Source: Embiotoca jacksoni
Lineage: Eukaryota; Chordata; Actinopteri; Embiotocidae
Assembly: GCA_022577435.1 (NCBI GenBank)
Contig: JAKOON010000041.1
Coordinates: 445,001 to 509,000, forward strand
Length of the DNA stretch: 64,000 bases
Reading direction: 5' to 3'
Shown: positions 37,015 through 50,790 of the stretch, one piece after another
How positions within the stretch are numbered: position 1 is the stretch's first letter
How the letters are laid out: each line of letters starts with the position of its first letter
Translations under genes and position numbers: made by a program
The notes under the pieces: generated by a model
Told to the model about the DNA's origin: nothing
Database searches by the model: none
The model's input: only the letters and a program-made list of their open reading frames with translations

Positions 37015-38300
37015 TAATTCAATTCAATTCAATTTTACAACACAACACAGGCTATTTCATGGCACTTAACACATTAAAGTCCTTCCAGCAGAACTTTGCA
37101 ACATTATACAGAGAAACCCAACAATTCAACAATTCCCACGAGCTAGGAGAGAAAAATTCCTCTTTAAGGGAGAAAAACCTCCAACAGAGGGAAAGAAAAC
37201 TCCCTCTTAACAAGAAGAAACCTCCAACAGAACCAGGCTCAGAGGTGGGCGGAGCATCTGTTAACAGAACCAGGCTCAGAGGTGGGCGGAGCATCTGTTA
37301 ACAGAACCAGGATCAGAGGTGGGCGGAGCATCTGTTAACAGAACCAGGCTCAGAGGTGGGCGGAGCATCTGTTAACAGAACCAGGATCAGAGGTGGGCGG
37401 AGCATCTGTTAACAGAACCAGGATCAGAGGTGGGCCGAGCATCTGTTAACAGAACCAGGATCAGAGGTGGGCCGAGCATCTGTTAATAGAACCAGGATCA
37501 GAGGTGGGCAAAGCATCTGTTAACAGAACCAGGATCAGAGGTGGGCGGAGCATCTGTTAACAGAACCAGGATCAGAGGTGGGCCGAGCATCTGTTAATAG
37601 AACCAGGATCAGAGGTGGGCAAAGCATCTGTTAACAGAACCAGGATCAGAGGTGGGCGGAGCATCTGTTAACAGAACCAGGCTCAGAGGTGGGCGGAGCA
37701 TCTGTTAATAGAACCAGGATCAGAGGTGGGCGGAGCATCTGTTAACAGAACCAGGCTCAGAGGTGGGCGGAGCACCTGTTAACAGAACCAGGATCAGAGG
37801 TGGGCCGAGCATCTGTTAATAGAACCAGGATCAGAGGTGGGCGGAGCATCTGTTAACAGAACCAGGATCAGAGGTGGGCCGAGCATCTGTTAATAGAACC
37901 AGGATCAGAGGTGGGCCGAGCATCTGTTAATAGAACCAGGATCAGAGGTGGGCGGAGCATCTGTTAACAGAACCAGGATCAGAGGTGGGCGGAGCATCTG
38001 TTAACAGAACCAGGATCAGAGGTGGGCGGAGCATCTGTTAACAGAACCAGGCTCAAGGAGGGGCGGAACATCTACCTCCACGGTTGGGGTGAGAGGAGAG
38101 CAGAGAGAGAAAAGGACAGAAAACACGAAATGTTGGTGGGGCCGACAATCACAGAGCAGAGACATGCAGCTCCATGATGGGACATCTACAAAAGAAAGAA
38201 CAGAAAGTACGCCAGCGAGGGAACTGAATGGAGAGGCAACAGACAATAAGGAAATACTATGGGAGAGAAAAAGCATGAAGTCAATCAGGTGTAATGGTGA
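37015..38300 (-). mobile_element. LINE 3'-end fragment with an internal minisatellite
   Basis: Starts with AATTC units, then CACAACACAGGCTATTTCAT and CAGAGAAACCCAACAATTCA. After the 37-bp array it resumes with GGTTGGGGTGAGAGGAGAGC, AAATGTTGGTGGGGCC and ACATGCAGCTCCATGATGGG. The same order without the array is seen at 18249-18565. Confidence 0.65.
37226..38080 (+). repeat. 37-bp minisatellite, about 23 copies
   Basis: Units begin AGAGGTGGGC at 37241 and recur every 37 bp exactly to 37981 and 38018; a degenerate copy follows at 38055. Variants are GGCGGAGC, GGCCGAGC and GGCAAAGC, plus TTAACAG or TTAATAG and GGCTC or GGATC. Their order suggests higher-order duplication of blocks of three or four units. 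Confidence 0.95.
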
Positions 38301-38399
38301 GATACAGTATGAGTGTATAGAGAGTGAAAGAGTGAGAGGAAAGAAGCTCAGTGCATAACGAGGTCCCCCAGCAGCTAAATTAATTATAGTAATGCCACA

Positions 38400-39243
38400 A
38401 AAAACTGCATTTGTTTGGCATAGTTACAGGTATACAGAAACATACAGCAGTGTTAGTTAACCCTGCTATTACATTTGGTTTTCATCCACATCACGTCTTC
38501 AATACATTTGGGAATGAATGTTTTCCACAGGTATATTGTATCTCTCATGATACTGTACAGTTTGAAAGTTTAAAATATTTTTTAATCTATCAGGGTATTA
38601 ACCCAAGTGTTGTACATCCAACAGCACCGGTGCTCCTCAATACTCATGCTCACAGCTGTTCCATCATCTTGGAGAACTTGCCACAGTTCGTCTGTGGATT
38701 TAGTTTGACTCGGTGTCTTCTGTCTCCTCATGCAATCCCAGACTGACTAAATGATGTTGGGATCAGGGTTTTGTGGGGGCTGGATCATCTGTTGCAGAAC
38801 TCATTTTACCTTTTGTGGCATAGATTGTTGCGCTATTTTCCCACAGTCTTTTCACAGAGCGGTGAACCTCTCACCATCTTCACTGCTGAGAGACACAGTC
38901 TCAGTTTTATACTCAATCATGTTACTGATTTTTTTTTTTGCCATTTAACCAAATTAGTTGGAAGATGTTCCACTAGGTGTTTTTTTTTTTTTTTTCTTGT
39001 GTTACACAACTTTTCCAGTCTTTTGTTGCCTCTGTACCAACTTTTTTGAGAAGTGTTGCTGCCATCAAATTCAAAATTAGCACATCTTTTTCATAAAACA
39101 ATAAACATTTTCAGTTTCAACATTTGATATGTTGTCTACTTCTGTTTTCAAATTAATATGGCTTTACATGATTTGCAAGTCAATGCATTCTGTTTTAATT
39201 TACATTTTCCACAGCGAAGCAACTTTTTGGGCAATCGCTGTTG
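38400..39243. mobile_element. Tc1/mariner-family relic (copy B) with other Tc1-like DNA
   Basis: The right part (about 38930-39243) matches copies A and C: GTTACACAACTTTT, AGTCTTTTGTTGCC, CATAAAACAATAAA, and an eroded ACTTTTTGGGCAATCGCTGT end. The left part (GATGTTGGGATCAGGGTTTT, GTGGGGGCTGGATCATCTG) resembles a different Tc1-like element. No intact transposase. Confidence 0.5.
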
Positions 39244-40039
39244 TTTATGTTGTTTGTATTTGCATTGCAGTAACTGACAGAAGAAACGGTAGGGGATTGT
39301 AAGAAGGGAATTTGTATTAACTATTAACTACAACTTAAATGTAATTATGATCAATTTTACCCTTCCGTTTGTTTTAATTGGCTCACTTGAATGAAAGACA
39401 CATTGGATTTTCAAACACATAAAATATGAACATGAATTTCAACAGGATCAAGAAAAAACGAAAACTTAATTTTCTCACTTGGAGAGACAAAGTGTTGGAG
39501 TCATTTCAGAGTTCCTGTTGTTCGGTGCGACTGCAGACTGGAAACAGGCTATGTTGCCAGATGGTGTACTACCTTTGATTTATATATCACAGCAATCTCA
39601 TTGACCTTAATGAGGACACTAACATGAGTGAGACCGTCTATGTTTGTGTTGCACTGCTACTGATGTTGGTCTGTCCAGTCATTTGTTCATTACTCTTCTT
39701 TGACCTGTGTTATGATTCTGGATAGTTGGTTTGTCTCCTCTGACTCAAACTCCTGAGGGAAAAGTAAAGCTGATAAGAGAATCAGCGGCATCTTTATCAA
39801 TCAGGGCTCAGAGGAGCGGCTGTAAAGTGTAAAACAATGGAGCAGAACCAGCCCATTTGTCACTGCTGCTGTGATAGAAACTATTACCTTTGAGTAAATG
39901 GTCTGAAACCACTGTGTCTCACGTTTGCTGTTTGTCTGCGATGTTGTGTTGCAGTGTGTTTTTTAATTACTTAAAGACTCTATCCATAACTGCTTTTATA
40001 CTTGCTTTAAATGAGAAAGTGAGTCATGGTGTCCACTTG
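39244..40039. other. Intergenic, nothing recognised
   Basis: No feature seen. Confidence 0.45.
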
Positions 40040-41133
40040 GGGCCTGATTTAGTAAAGGTTTTGTGTCTGTAAAATCATGTGCAAACTCTACACCACCCGC
40101 AAAAAACATGTCCAAGCAGATTTACTAACGACGTGCAGCGAGGATCGCGTCTTTCAAACGTGCAATTTAACACACGGTGTCCATTTTGCGTGTTTGCCTG
40201 CATGCACATGTAATATTGGCCGTTTCAACTTGAACCTGCAAAATACTGGGAGATAAATAGATAACATAGCACCGCAACGATATTTACTAAACCTGAAAGT
40301 AGAAACAGGAGAAGTGATTGTTGTGTATTTTAGTACGACTGAAGGTATTAATCAGATGAATATCTGGAGAGACGGCTGCTCTTATTGTGGTGAGAAGGAG
40401 ACGCAGGAAACCTAAAGAATACGTAGAGAACGAGGTTTTACACCCGTGGAAACATTTTTGAGATGACAAAGGAGAAAATTTCAGACATATCGTTTGTCCA
40501 GCGATGACATTTCTGAGTTATTGAATGAACTGAATGATGATTGACAGCCAATGACAAGGAGGAGCCACGAAATACCAGCAATTAAAAAACTTCTTATGAC
40601 TCAGCATGGTCCTGCCTCTGGGTCATAGTCCTGTTCTTCAGGTGTGCTTTCCCAGGTACTGAATGCGATGTCCCGCAGAATTCACAGGTTCATCAGGTTC
40701 CCGAGCACTCGCGAGGCACTGAATAAAAAGTCACCTGCTCATCACAGAAAGATCTGGACTTGATGATCAGTGTTTGTTAGAAGATCTCATCCACCGTCCC
40801 TCCTGTTTTATTTGACGTTTTATTATCAATATTTTTGTTTTCCCCACAGTATTGACTTTTTTGCTGATATGTCCAGTAAAGCGTTTTGTTCTTGTTATGT
40901 TTATACTTCTTAATTTCAATGGGATCAGATTTCCTTTTTACTTTTGTGGTCGTTCTGTTTTTTCATGGCTGGAATCACTTTAATACACGCAAACACCTCA
41001 TTTAAATACAGCAATTTGCACCTGATTTCAATGACGCAATTACTCTTAGTAAATCACCCGCAAAACAGATGCAATTTTTTTTTACAAACTTTTGGAAGGA
41101 ACCCGTTATTTGAGATCTTAGTAAATCAGGCCC
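40040..41133 (-). mobile_element. PIF/Harbinger-like DNA transposon relic
   Basis: GGGCCTGATTTAGTAA at 40040 is mirrored by TTAGTAAATCAGGCCC ending at 41133. Inside, a broken + frame at about 40390-40545 reads RRRRKPKEYVE and then SSDDISELLNEL, reminiscent of the N-terminal part of Harbinger transposases. Orientation is uncertain. The element is degenerate. Confidence 0.5.
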
Positions 41134-41896
41134 TAGGTGTGTACCATATGACCACGACACCTATGGATTGATTCCACCCAAGAACTTGAGATGAAAGTAA
41201 TTACCCCTCTCTCCCTTTTCTTCTCTCTATACTCATAAAGGCAAAAGAAGCAGTTGCCCCCACCAAAAAAAACTTTGAAAAAAAATGGCTCAGAGTCAAG
41301 GTGTAAAGTTAAGACACCATAACACTTTTAACATGACAAACGTCTAAATTGAAAGCGGTTCAGTGTTTTTATTCACGTAGTTTGAAATTCAGGCAAAGGC
41401 AGACAATCACACACATAATGCACATAAAGCTGTTTATTAAAAGCTGTTTATTTACTTCATGTGGTGGTCAATCAAATACATGAAAACACATTCCTCGTAG
41501 ATTATCATATAACAGATGTTTAATCATTTGTGGCAAATGCTGAAATCATTTCCACTGAGAAAAACGTTTTAGGAGTTATAGAATTCTGTCTGAGAGAATA
41601 AACATAAGTTTAAGGTTTGTCAGAAGTCAAAACACAGCACAGAGGCAAATGACACTTATTTGGGATTTATTTCATCAACTTTTCTGCTGGAAGAACCTGC
41701 GCTGTGTTGTTGAACCAGCTCCCTCGAAATGAATGGGAGGCCTGCGTTTATTCACACATGTAAAATCCATCTGAAGGTGGCTTCTGAGTATTTCTGTTTG
41801 GGGGAGGGCTAACTGCAACCTAGTGTAGTGACAGAAGAGCGGCCCTTTGCCATGCTAATGCTCATCATCTTCAACCGCCAGAGGCTTTCTCTGTCA

Positions 41897-41939
<43 letters not shown>

Positions 41940-42474
41940 TTCTGTTTGATTACAGACACAACACCAGCTGCAAATACTGTACACTATAAATAGGATGTAT
42001 GAAGTGCTACTGACCCTTGACATAAACAATTCATGCTTATCTTTCTGTCACTATATATCTAAAAATAAACTACGCGATGGGGACTGAACCAATGTCTTTT
42101 ATATTGAAGTCGAAAACTCCTATCAAAAACCAGTGTTACCAAGTTTAGGCAAAACATCTTAGAGAAGCATTTCCCAAGTTTTAACCCCAATACCATAATG
42201 TAAATGTGATAGACTGAAAAATGAATATTTCAGGAAGGATATCTCATTTTGAACAATAGTTTTGAAATAAGTATGTCTGCATTGAGCCATTTAAATCTTC
42301 AAATGTTGTTTTCATGTGAAAATTAGTTTTGCTACCCCACAGACTGACCCTGACTGGGCCACTCACATCTGGATTTGGCTGTTTAAAACATCAACACTAA
42401 AACAGACTTTTGGTTGTTTTGAACCGGCTCCATGTCGGAGGGAAAAAAGTGTTGTTTGAGGCTGGAGGGCAGAA
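41134..42474. other. Intergenic; (CA)n at 41899-41936
   Basis: A 19-unit CA microsatellite; otherwise AT-rich with no recognised feature. Confidence 0.5.
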
Positions 42475-43169
42475 TCAGAGAGACAAAGATGCTTTTACAC
42501 ATTTAACCTGCTTATTATGGATGTACATAGAACTCCCCTGAGATGCTGGTGGGACTTGAAGTGGAGGGGGTGGGAGAGTGTGTCTCAGGGGCAGGAAGGA
42601 CCCACCTCCTCTCCCCACCCCCCCAGCCAGGCCCTTTTGTTCCCTGATGATGTATGAGACAGCATCTCCCTTGGAGTACCGCAGGAACACGACAGTGGAG
42701 CAACAACACTGTCCCATAATAGAGACTGATGGGACAGCTCCCGCTCTCTTCACTTTGTCCACTACTAAGATTGAGTTGGCGCAGCACTCCAGGCTCCGAC
42801 GGGGCCCTTGGACAGCTCCGACAGGAGCCCTCGTAAGAAAAGACTCAACCTGATGGCGGCTCACGTCTGTCGGCCGCGCTGAGTCCCGCCACGGCCTGAC
42901 AGGTGGATGGACGGATGACGTATGAGAGGATGGAGGGGCAGATGGATGAACGGGGGACCTGCACAGGTCTTTGTGGACTCGGTGACAGTGGAAGAGAGGT
43001 GAAGGGGATCCCCCTGGTCCTCTGGTTCCTGTTGGACATTCCTGAGATGACTGAGTTCGCAAGAAATCCTGCAAATCAAGCCGTCTTTCCCAAGAGCATT
43101 CACACTGTGTGGAACCGGTGTGAATAGATTTTTGGTGTCACGCTGCAGCAAAGACAGACTGCATTTCAT
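42475..43169. other. GC-rich island with open frames on both strands, unassigned
   Basis: Unusually GC-rich for the surroundings. The minus strand is open for 199 codons (43074-42475) and the + strand for 91 codons (42578-42853). I recognise no domain, and neither strand has convincing start and splice signals. It could be an unrecognised exon, a conserved regulatory element or a CpG island. Confidence 0.25.
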
Positions 43170-43209
43170 AAGAATAGTAAAATATTAGGGAGGGGCATTA
43201 GAAAACAGG

Positions 43210-44062
43210 TACAACTCCGTTTCCGAAAAAGTTGGGACGCTGTGTAAAATGTAAATAAAAACAAAATGCAATGATTTGCACCTTTCAATCTTTCAAATTG
43301 GTGACAGGTCTGGACTGCAGGAGGCCAGTTTATCAGCGGACTCTTCTACTAGTGAGCCATGCTGTTGGAATACATGCAGAATGTGGTTGGACGTTGTTCT
43401 GATGAAATAAACAAGACCTTCCCTGAAAGAGACGTTGTCTGGATGGCAGCATATGTTGCTCCAAAACCTGAATATATCATTCAGCATTAATGGTTCCTTC
43501 CAGATGTTCAAGCTACTCATGCCATGTGCACTAATGCATCCCTGTACCACCACAGATGCTGGCTTTTTAACTGAGCGCTGATAATAATTTGGATGGTCCC
43601 TCTCCTCTTTAGCCTGGAGGATGCAGCGTTCATGATTTCCAAAACGAATCTCAAATGTTTAACATTATTCTTAAATTGTTGAACTATATTTCCCACACAG
43701 TCTTTCACAGAGTGGTGAACCTCTCCCCATCATCCCTGCTGAGACACTGCCTCTTTGAAATGCCTCTTTTTATACCCCAAAATGTTACTGATTTGTTACT
43801 AATTAACCAAATTAGTTGTTTTTTTTGCGTTACACAACTTTTTCAGTCTTTTGTTGCCCTTGTACCAATTTTTTGGAGACGTGTTGCTCCCATCAAATTC
43901 AAAATAAGCACATATTTTTCATAAAACAATAAAATTTCAGTTTCAACACTTGATATGTTGCCTTTGGTCTATTTGCAAATAAATATGGGTTCATGGGATT
44001 TGCAAATCATTGCATTTTGTTTTTATTTACATTTTACACAGCGTCCCAACTTTTCCAGTTTT
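43210..44062 (-). mobile_element. Tc1/mariner-family copy with transposase remains (copy C)
   Basis: Left end ACAACTCCGTTTCC, right end TTACACAGCGTCCCAACTTT. Minus-strand frames at 43553-43293 read GCISAHGMSSLNIW, HPDNVSFREGLVYF and SCSPDLSPI, matching the C-terminal half of a Tc1/mariner transposase. Stops and frameshifts are present. SPDLSPI is the block preceding the last catalytic acid. Confidence 0.75.
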
Positions 44063-44149
44063 AGATAGATCATTATTATTAAAAGAGATTAAAACTATCA
44101 AAAGGGAGCATTTTGGAAACAAAAACAGGTCAACTCAATTCGTTTTTAG

Positions 44150-44430
44150 CCATGCTACCAGGCTTTAGAGATGTAGGTGTAACTTTGTGTCAAGAAAAAT
44201 GTCTCCACAGCTATTGGATGGATTGGCATGAAATTTATATCCCACTGAGGATATATTGAAATCATTTTGAGATCACTAAACTTTTCAATGAGTAAAATCA
44301 TCAGATCTACATTTAAATATTGAGTATTTTGGTTTCCAACCAAGTACCTGCAAAACTAATGAGAGCCCCATCAGTCTCATCTGTGTTTTGTATTCAGTGA
44401 TAATTAGCAGGTGGTAGCTTGCTAACACAC
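44150..44430 (-). repeat. Dispersed teleost repeat fragment
   Basis: The phrases CAGCTATTGGATGGATTGGC and AAACTAATGAGAGCCCCATC belong to the same family as 10871-11130, opposite strand. Confidence 0.5.
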
Positions 44431-44909
<479 letters not shown>

Positions 44910-45449
44910 GTGAGTGCACACATCATGACTCAGACAGGAAATAGATAGTATGATCTTTCAGAGATGGAGGCTCAATTACTGAATGGATAATACGGTATAA
45001 TATGTTAATAATGTTCCTACTACACAAAGACTCACATAAATGTCAGTGATGAATCATTTCCTCTGATCACAATAATACAGTTAAAGCATAAATCCATACC
45101 TAGAAGGCCAACCTTGTAGCCAAGGACCCTTTAGAGGCTGTGGGTGGGAATGATAGTATGGTAGCAAAACAGAACGGTAATATCAACACCACCACTACTA
45201 CTAGCAATACTATTAATAAGAATAATCAACGTTACTATTATTGATGATTATAATATAAACTGGAATATGTTTTGGAGTGTCTGTCCTTCTGTTTATGAGT
45301 GTCAAATGAATTCCCCATCAGACAGCTGAGTATCACACTCAGTAATGCATGTAATACAGAGGATAGCATGACAGTGAGATGGTTTGCCTCACTTCGGCAT
45401 GAAAAGTAGACGCACGTCACATGACGAAGTACAAAAATTGCTGAAGTCC

Positions 45450-46230
45450 ACATATTTATTTATTATTTATTTGCAATGCCCGTCCCTAGATGGTCCTTTA
45501 AAATACAGAAAACTCAACAACTCATAAGATGTAAAAGATAGTGCAAATCATAGACTCAACAGTAGATATGTACAATCAAAACAAAATTTTAGACATACAG
45601 ACAGATTGATATAAGACAAATAATACAAAAGCATAAAAAAGGAGATCCAGATCATTACTGGCTACATGACTGATCCTTCTTTAAAAACTGTTTCAGGATT
45701 GAGTTTGAGTTCTGTTGGTGAGGACTTGTACGTTCTGATCCCCCAGAAAGATATAGATGTCGGTCCAAACGAGGATTTACGTGAAGGCACCTTAAATTCC
45801 TGCTGGATGCTCCACGTGTTACTGAGCCTGAAGCTCTGAGTGGAACCGCGGGTCACTGAGCACCTGGGGAACATTATTATTTAAGCATTTATAAATAAGT
45901 TTAAGACTCGCAAATTTAATAAAATTATCAAAACAAAACACATTTCATTTCTTAAGAACACAGCAATGATGGGATCTTATCGGCTTCCTGTCCAAAACCG
46001 TGATTTCTCGATTGTGTATCATAATAAGAGGTTTGGTTACTGTAGATGTTGCTTGTGACCAAGACGTTACACAATAACCTAAATGTGAAACGATCATAGA
46101 GTGCATGAAAATATTTGCAGCATGAAAGGGTTGACAGTCTCTGATAAGTCTAAATGTATGTACGTTTGATTTTGCAACCTTGCTTACCATTTTAAGAAGC
46201 AGGGTTAGGATGAATAACACTGCTGGCTTT
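45450..46230 (-). mobile_element. LINE reverse-transcriptase C-terminal relic
   Basis: Minus-strand frames read MHSMIVSHLGYCVTSW and LDRKPIRSHH (46120-45960), then RCSVTRGSTQSFRL and SISFWGIRTYKSSP (45870-45710). These match the end of a non-LTR reverse transcriptase ORF in fish. Frames are broken. Confidence 0.6.
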
Positions 46231-49200
46231 TACTTTGGAGACCAACCACCCCCACCTGTTTGTTTCCCCTAAATCTAACCACATGGTTTTTCACGCCTCG
46301 ATGGACTGGCAGATGTATCACATGCTTTGGTGTAATACTGGGTTGCATCAGATTGGTGATCACCTAGTCATTTCTATAACTCAATCAAACCAAACAATTT
46401 CACACGTTTTTTGAGAATAGCACACTGCGATGATATGAAATCTTTCAGCAGACAATTGTCTGGAAGTGACAATTTTATTCACAACATCCAGACAAGTAAA
46501 AGACGCTGCAGTTGCGAGGACAGAGGAAGTGTCACAAAGTCTGGGGAGGCTATGAAGGCAGGCTTTTTACACTGCCTTCTGTTTGTACCTGCTCCTTTTA
46601 GAACAGGGCAATATTTTTTCCTTAAGACGTGGTCGGATAACAACACTGTACAAACTTTGTTTATTCAAGCATGTGAGACCTAAAAGGGGGAGAGGAGAGC
46701 ACCTTCTTCTTTTAAATAACCTTTTGAGGTGGTTCAAGAAGCTTAAAGATGTTTCTTTAAGAGCCGATTGTTTTTCTTGCACAATGGCTGATACTTGCTG
46801 CACACTGTCAGCATTACCCAGAATACATTTGTTACGGTTCTACTGGGCACAAATAATGCCTAAATGTCAGTGGGGCTACAAAACATTGGGTGCATCAAAC
46901 AGTTATTTTACCATGAATGGTGTGTTTGCATGTTTCATGTTTTTACATTTTCTTGATGACATAAATAGAAGCAGTGTGTGTTATGAGGGGAATCCACACA
47001 CCCAAAACAAGGAAGTGAAAGCGACGCATCAAGGCCAGCTCATAGGTCACAGATGATTGATAAGGCCATGCACAGAATGTGGGTATATGTGGGTCATGCG
47101 TCTAAACATAACTGCATCCCACAATTCCATGACGTGTCGATTGGTCAAACATGGGACAAGTGGATGTTTGGCCAAATAATGAATGTGATGTCAGAAGCGA
47201 GTAGCGGTGTCATAATTAGTTAGCAATCCATCTTCAACCTGCTGCCAGAAGAAATCAATAGAAGGAAACATGAGAGGGTTCCCTGTAGTTGAGTGGGTGG
47301 GACTGAACACAGGGTCATGGGGTCAACTGAAATCAAGTCGGCCTTAAGGCAGCACCCTCATTAGTACCTCGTTTCAGGCCCGATCTTGACAGAGGGGTCC
47401 TGATTTGAATGCCTGTAAGGTGAACTGTCCCTGGTCTGGCTCTGCCTGAGGGGGAAACTAGAGAACAAGCGATGAGATTTTGGAGAATTCTGTAGTTTGG
47501 TGGTGAATATTCTTAACATAATTTCTCAAAGAAATTGTCAGTTTTCTTGTAAATGGTCAAAAAAATGCTTGCTCAAAACATTTGAGTGCAGGGTAAGTGA
47601 ACCAGCCAGCCCTGTCTCTTTGATTATTTACAGCCGATGTTTTCAAATAGATAATAACTTCATTGCCAAAGCTAATATCTAATAATCTGATTTGGTGTGT
47701 CCCCAAACCTTAAAATGACCTGATGCAAAGGGCTGACCTCCACGCAGTTTCAGTGTGAAAGCAGCGTGACAAAAGGTGCACGGCACGTACCAGAGAAAAC
47801 ACACCATGTATTATAAAGTTTAGAATTTGTAAACAAATAAAGAAAATGGATTGAAATATCTGTGAAATGAGACAAGCAGTTCCATTTGTAAAAACATTGG
47901 AGGTGATAGTGTGTGTATTGTCCAGGCAGTCTGCCCTCAGTTCAGTGTGTCATCAAAACTCTGTGACCTATCGGATTCTGTGACCTTCAGTATCGGTTAG
48001 GTTGATTAGGTTTAGAAAGGAGGAGTGAGAGAAAGAATACGAGGGCAGGTCACAGATTTGAGTGTAACTGTGGCTGTCAGAGTTTTAGCAATTTGGTATT
48101 TGGTATTCTTGCTGTGCTGTGAATTTTTCTCTAATTGATAATTGTAAAGTTACATTGTATGTACTCAGAAGTGGAGTCAGTACACCTGCTTTGTTTGCTG
48201 AATATAATTGCTCCAGTTTGGCAGATAGTTAGATGACAATCTAATTGACCTGGTCGGATATTTTCTAACTGGTCTGAGCTGGTTACTAACAAAAAGCTGA
48301 CTTTACATATTAGCACTGTCAGTAATTCAGCCCTGAACTTAGTGCATTTGCTCGGACCGGCCCACCCGCGGTACACTCTCGTGCACACCCTGAACAACAG
48401 GCACACAGAGAGGACCAGTAAACAAACAGGAGGTACACACAAACACACACACACACACCACTCTCCAATGACTCCAATTTATTAAAACACAAATTGAATG
48501 TTTTTTTTCTACAAAAATTGTGGGTGTTTAAAGGCTGTTTGCTCCAGCGGTGACAGACAACGGGTTGGTTGGAGGGTATGTGTTGTGCCCGGATGATAAA
48601 GACTTTGGCGATCCTCTGACTTGTGCTCTACTAGCAATTCAAAGTTGTCGATTACACAGTGGATAGAATATTTGTAACAGAGTTTTATATTTCTGTGAAG
48701 TTTTTCCATGCTGACTTTGATTGTGCCCCAGCTACAGTTGTAGTTCTGGTGCTGGCAGAGGTTTTTTGTTCTGAGTAAAACATCTCAAACATTTTTTTGG
48801 AATTAACTGGCATTAATTTTTTTATTCAGACATTCAATGTCCCCATCAGGATGAATTGTAACTGTCATTTTCTCAATTTAATTCATACAACCAGCCTTAC
48901 TTTAGTTTCAAACAGTGGGTTCAAAAGTTCAGTTCAAGACAATAATTCCAGCTGCAACTGTTTTGTCCCAAAGCACACGTTGATTCCTCCCCGCTAAACT
49001 AAGACGGTGACCAAAGTAATTATTTTCTCCAACCTCAGGAGGCAAAGCTGGCTGTTAGCCGGTAAACATGAACTTGATCTTTGTCTTATTGCATGTTTGA
49101 AGAGCAGGACTAAGGTGACCTGGAATTCCCCCATTTCTAAATGTTATTCTTACAAAATAACAACAATATTGTTGGAATACACTGATGCATGTTCATTTTT

Positions 49201-49509
49201 AATGCCCCGGTGGCCTCTGTGTAGGGAATTTTCTTGACCACTTTATTTGATGCAACAGACTGTTTTGTAACATGATTCACCCACACAGAATCCCGCATGT
49301 GTGTTTGTTGTTCAAATGGCAACAGTCAGATGCAGTGATGTGGAAATATTGCCAATGGATTTCTTTAGGTCTCATTCATCTCTTTATTGCTCTCTCCTCT
49401 GTTTTCTCTCACTCTCTGATAACATCAGGTCATCTTTGCTAAATGACGGATCATTCCACTGCAAACACCACAGCGCTGAAAGTAGACCCATTTATCAGCT
49501 TACTTTATT

Positions 49510-49510
<1 letters not shown>
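46231..49510. other. Intergenic, nothing firmly recognised
   Basis: A 157-codon + frame at 46583-47056 has mixed composition but no similarity I recognise and no splice signals; it is probably chance. Short CA units at 48441-48457. Confidence 0.4.

Positions 49511-49582
<72 letters not shown>
49511..49582 (+). repeat. (GT)n microsatellite
   Basis: 36 GT units. Confidence 0.95.
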
Positions 49583-49583
<1 letters not shown>

Positions 49584-50790
49584 TACAGGTATTGCTCATG
49601 TCGTGGGGACAAAAATGTTTGTTTACACCTACACATTGTGGTGACTAGCCTCATTTTTGGGAACAGAAATAAAGTTCTCACATGTATACCAATAGATTTT
49701 GGGGGGAAGACTGGTTTAACATCAGGGGACAATCAGGTTTACGTTACGGTTAGGGTGAGAGTTAGGATTAAGGTAAGTATAAGGTAAAATACGGGTCTCT
49801 TTAAGGATATAAACAGGACAGAGAATGTCAGTGTACCAAACCCACAGCAAAACATTGTGGAGGGAATATTCACCTTGACCAAGGAGAAGTACAATGTTCT
49901 TTTCATAGATATGCTGTCATGGACCTTCCTCCACAGTCCCCTGACTTCTTCCCTACTGAACATTTACGGGGGTCATTGAAGACCGAGGAGGCCAAGCATT
50001 CCAGCAAGAATCATCATTTTGATCATTGTCACGTCATGCCGGAATAACTTTAAACTCAAAGCAAATGCAAAATAAATGTTAAGACATTAAGGCCACAAAC
50101 TAGGGCTACTTTTAGACATACATCTGGCTGAGCATAGAGGAGGAGAATGAGGAGGATATTGTTTTGTTTTTGTTACAGAGCTGAGGGTTGACTTAATGGT
50201 CATAGACACCACGTCTCTTAATAAGCAGATCGGATCAGTGAGATCACTTTTTACAACTTGACTAAACATCAACAGAAATACAACATTAGGTCTCAATAGG
50301 GAGAGTATCTGGCATGCATCTAACAAAACATGACACAATATAGTATGTAAGTTGCCAGTTCACGGCTTTATTTGACCCATATCCTGCAAGTACAAAATCC
50401 TGACACACCACTACGTAAATTAGCACTGATTGTGTCAGATCCAGCACCACATCTACCACTATTAAGGCTGTTAATACCTTTTCTTTTCCATATTGTCAGT
50501 TCTGTTATTTATACCCTATTACACACGTGATTTCATGCTGTTCTTGTAAGTCAGTAAGACCCTAGAGAAGGTGATGGAGAGGGTCAGAGTACAGTGGAGC
50601 AACATTTTCAAGATTTTTCATTACCTTTTATTGCTGTGTTGTGACACATTAATGATATCGGAGAATAATCTCACAACCTGTTCCTGTTATTAGTTTATGT
50701 TTTCATTGTTTCTTATTGTGGGTATTTTTTTCATTTCATGTTGTATTTTGGTAACTCACGTTTCTTTTTGTTTCATAGTATTGGCTTTCT
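49583..50790. other. Intergenic; possible transposase relic at 49800-50030
   Basis: Around 49930-50000 the + strand reads SPDFFPTEHLRGSLKTEEAK, faintly like the SPDLSPIEHLW block of Tc1/mariner transposases. The rest is unrecognised. Confidence 0.3.

Noticed and set aside
37226..38080. CRISPR array
   Set aside because: Units are contiguous 37-bp tandem repeats without unique spacers, in a vertebrate genome; it is a minisatellite.
46583..47056. 157-codon + frame
   Set aside because: No recognised domain, no upstream promoter or splice signals, in repeat-rich DNA; probably chance.
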